Shown piece after piece: positions 48,724 to 50,571 of a stretch of DNA of 50,571 bases (positions within the stretch are counted from its first letter, which is position 1; each line of letters begins with the position of its first letter). A program made the translations under genes and the position numbers. Source of the stretch: Tomitella biformata AHU 1821 (GTDB taxonomy: Bacteria; Actinomycetota; Actinomycetes; Mycobacteriales; Mycobacteriaceae); contig NZ_BAVQ01000088.1 of assembly GCF_000524475.1 (NCBI RefSeq), positions 1-50,571 of the forward strand, in the 5' to 3' direction. The notes beneath the pieces are model-generated. The model was given only the letters and a program-made list of their open reading frames with translations, did not search any database and was not told the origin of the DNA.

Positions 48724-50388
48724 TCATCGGCGGTCATCGGGTGGCGGGCCGAAATCGTGGAGCTCGCGGAATCGGCGGTTGAGCTCACGCTCACGGCGCC
48801 GCCGCGCATGCTTGTCCGCCGTCCTAGTGCGGGTACGCCGAGGACCGGAACCATTGTTGGGATCGTCAGCCGCCGGGGTAGTCGGTCCCCGTGGCGGCGG
48901 TTTCTGGAACCGCACCGTCCGCAACGCCGGAAACAACATCTCGTTGGTGTGCCCGCGCCCCTCGATCGTGACACCATCCGGGCTGGTCACCGTGACACGG
49001 GTCCGCCCGTCAGCGTCGACGAACTGATCATCAAGCCACTCCCCGAACGTCTTGATCAGATGGTGATAGCGGCATTTGGCGTTGGCACCGCCCGCACTGG
49101 TCTGCCCGCCCGCCGCCGGATCGTCGTGGTTGAACTCATCGACATGGTCAAGATCGCACGCCCAGGCCGGCTTATTGCAACCCGCGAACACACAATAGCC
49201 ATCCCTCGCCCGGATAAACGTGTCTAAAGCGGCAGAGAAACGGTACGGGTCCCCCGGCTGATGGGTGGGGAGCGCCTGCCCCGGCTTCGGGTTCAACGGC
49301 CGGATAATCGCGTCGGGCCGCTGGGCGATAGCCCGGACGTGGTCGGCGGTGATGACGCCATAGCCGTCGAGGAACCCCGGACGCTCCGCGTCCCCACCGC
49401 ACTCAGGTCCGCTGTTGTGTGGTCCGTCGTCGCTGGGACCGTCGTCTCCCGGGCCGTCGTCCGAGCCGTCACCGCCCGGATCCTCACTGCCGGGACCGCC
49501 GTCTGGGCTGTCCTGCGGGCCGCCTTCATCTGGGCCGCCACCGTCATGGCTGTCCCCGCCGAGCGTCCCGTCCTGGCAGATCACATGCACCACAATCCGC
49601 GCATGCAGATCACTCATCCCCGCCCCGCGTGGTGTGGCGGTGCAATCCTCGCGGCCGCATTGGCACACCAGCGGGATGCCTTGGAGGGTGTTCATCGCCG
49701 CGTCGGAGCGGCGGGCGTTCTTCTTGCGCGGATCGTGGGGGCAGATCGCGGCGGCGATGAGCGCCTCGACCGCGGCCATCGCGAGCTGGGCGTCCTCGGC
49801 GGGGGCGGTGATCCCGAGATGCGCCATCCCGTCGGGTCTTGGCCGGACGGTGGCGGTGCGCCGGGCCCGGGCCTGTTCCGCGCGGCGGCGGACGGCGTCC
49901 GGGTCATGCGCGAAGATCGCCCGTTTCGTCAGGTCCCGGAGGCGGCGAGTCGACCCGGGCCCGTTGTCCTGCAGATCTTTGGCGATCTGCTTGTCGACAT
50001 CGGGGGCGCTGGGCCAGCCGTCGACCAGGTCGGTGACCGACACCAGTAGTTGGAACTGGCGTTGGTTGATGATGCCGTCGTAGAGGCAGAGGCCGGTCAG
50101 CGGGATCCGGTGGACCAGGGCGAGCGCCTCGTTGACGAGGGCGTCGGCGTGGGATTTGTCGATGTGGTTGACCGCGCCCAATAGTGCGGAGGAGTTCGCG
50201 AAGTGGTCGAACACTCGGGTGTCGAGCTCGGGCGGCCGGTCCAGGGTGAGGGCGTGGATGCGCTCGATGTCGGTGTAGATCTCCCAGGCCAGGCGGGATT
50301 GGCGGTGGTCGCGGCCGCGGATGTTGTCGATGAGCCCCGCGACAGAGACCGTGTCGGCGGGCGGCAGAGCGGATGATTCCACTGGCAT
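48724..50388 (-). CDS. DUF222 and HNH-endonuclease domain protein
   Basis: A 554-residue protein of the actinobacterial DUF222-HNH type. The first ~270 residues are the helical DUF222 region, followed by a C-Q-C-G-R-E-D-C segment. A Gly/Asp/Pro repeat linker covers roughly residues 280-345, and the C-terminal HNH nuclease has C-V-F-A-G-C, C-D-L-D-H-V and C-R-Y-H-H-L-I-K. The tail is Arg-rich. ATG 50388 has an AGGGGG site 8 bases upstream; GTG 50397 is an alternative. These genes are numerous in corynebacterial-type genomes; many are linked to mobile DNA, but the function is unclear. It ends near the contig edge. Confidence 0.88.
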   Translation of the reverse strand: MPVESSALPPADTVSVAGLIDNIRGRDHRQSRLAWEIYTDIERIHALTLDRPPELDTRVFDHFANSSALLGAVNHIDKSHADALVNEALALVHRIPLTGLCLYDGIINQRQFQLLVSVTDLVDGWPSAPDVDKQIAKDLQDNGPGSTRRLRDLTKRAIFAHDPDAVRRRAEQARARRTATVRPRPDGMAHLGITAPAEDAQLAMAAVEALIAAAICPHDPRKKNARRSDAAMNTLQGIPLVCQCGREDCTATPRGAGMSDLHARIVVHVICQDGTLGGDSHDGGGPDEGGPQDSPDGGPGSEDPGGDGSDDGPGDDGPSDDGPHNSGPECGGDAERPGFLDGYGVITADHVRAIAQRPDAIIRPLNPKPGQALPTHQPGDPYRFSAALDTFIRARDGYCVFAGCNKPAWACDLDHVDEFNHDDPAAGGQTSAGGANAKCRYHHLIKTFGEWLDDQFVDADGRTRVTVTSPDGVTIEGRGHTNEMLFPALRTVRFQKPPPRGPTTPAADDPNNGSGPRRTRTRTADKHARRRRERELNRRFRELHDFGPPPDDRR

Positions 50389-50524
50389 TGTGAGCACCCC
50401 CTGCTATCGAACGAATATCCTAATTTTACCGGACTCGCATCGATTCTCGAGGGAAAAGCGAAAATTTGTTCGGATTGAATTTTCAACAAATCCCAAGATC
50501 AGAGCCGGTTACGTGAAGTTGAGG

Positions 50525-50571
50525 GGTGGGCACGGCGGGGGGCCCCGGGGCCACCCGGGGGGCCCCCCCGC
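50525..50571. other. G/C low-complexity contig end
   Basis: The last ~45 bases are almost only G and C runs, unlike the rest of the window, with repeated GGGG and CCCC blocks. This looks like a low-quality or artefactual contig end rather than coding or regulatory DNA. Confidence 0.6.

Noticed and set aside
1-50571. CRISPR arrays, tRNA or rRNA genes
   Set aside because: No regularly spaced repeats, and no tRNA-like or rRNA-like conserved segments were seen on either strand.

Overview
The window looks like a chromosomal contig end from a high-GC actinobacterium of the Mycobacteriales (Rhodococcus, Gordonia or Dietzia type; the genus cannot be fixed by eye). Indicators are the GC-rich third codon positions, actinobacterial narGHJI, HsaA/HsaB/HsaC/KshA-type steroid enzymes, a DUF222-HNH protein, an F420-type luciferase-like oxidoreductase and an actinobacterial-style M-box.

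Region 1 (1-4.6 kb) mixes small intact genes (cupin, 7Fe ferredoxin, SAM methyltransferase, FMN-binding split-barrel protein) with a gene graveyard: an IS3-type transposase tail, a broken glucose-6-phosphate dehydrogenase, an IS630-type transposase tail and a broken type I restriction HsdR. Region 2 (4.6-12.2 kb) is narGHJI, the respiratory nitrate reductase, followed by a lone succinate dehydrogenase/fumarate reductase iron-sulfur subunit.

Region 3 (12.4-20.9 kb) is a compact steroid-ring degradation island: a KstD/Kst4D-like flavoprotein, SRPBCC protein, SDR, HsaA-, HsaC- and KshA-like enzymes, an IclR regulator, a ketosteroid isomerase-like protein, a small Cys-containing protein and an HsaB-like flavin reductase. 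Four 17-bp sites of the form (T/C)TCCC-N7-GGGA(A/G) lie in its promoter regions and probably form one IclR regulon. No HsaD or KshB homologue was found in the window. Region 4 (20.9-22.2 kb) is a DUF2786/metallopeptidase-like pair.

Region 5 (22.2-39.5 kb) appears to be a second regulon under a TetR regulator. Four sites related to GAATCTGA-N2-TCAGATTC lie before a VOC gene, the tetR gene, an alpha/beta hydrolase plus D-2-hydroxyacid dehydrogenase pair, and a tightly coupled operon. That operon encodes a complete dipeptide-type ABC importer (with a fused permease-ATPase), an acyl-CoA synthetase, a sulfatase, a LeuC-like hydratase without LeuD, a D-tartrate dehydratase-like enolase-superfamily enzyme, a PanE-like reductase and possibly an alpha/beta hydrolase. 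I do not know this combination as a described pathway; it is the best candidate here for a new catabolic system.

Region 6 (39.6-50.6 kb) holds an amidohydrolase, a choloylglycine-hydrolase-like amidase, an LLM oxidoreductase-MarR pair divergent from an ABC exporter across a near-perfect palindrome, an Mg2+ M-box riboswitch with a possible leader peptide ahead of mgtE, a convergent mgtC, and a DUF222-HNH protein. The last ~45 bases are G/C low-complexity sequence that may be an assembly artefact.
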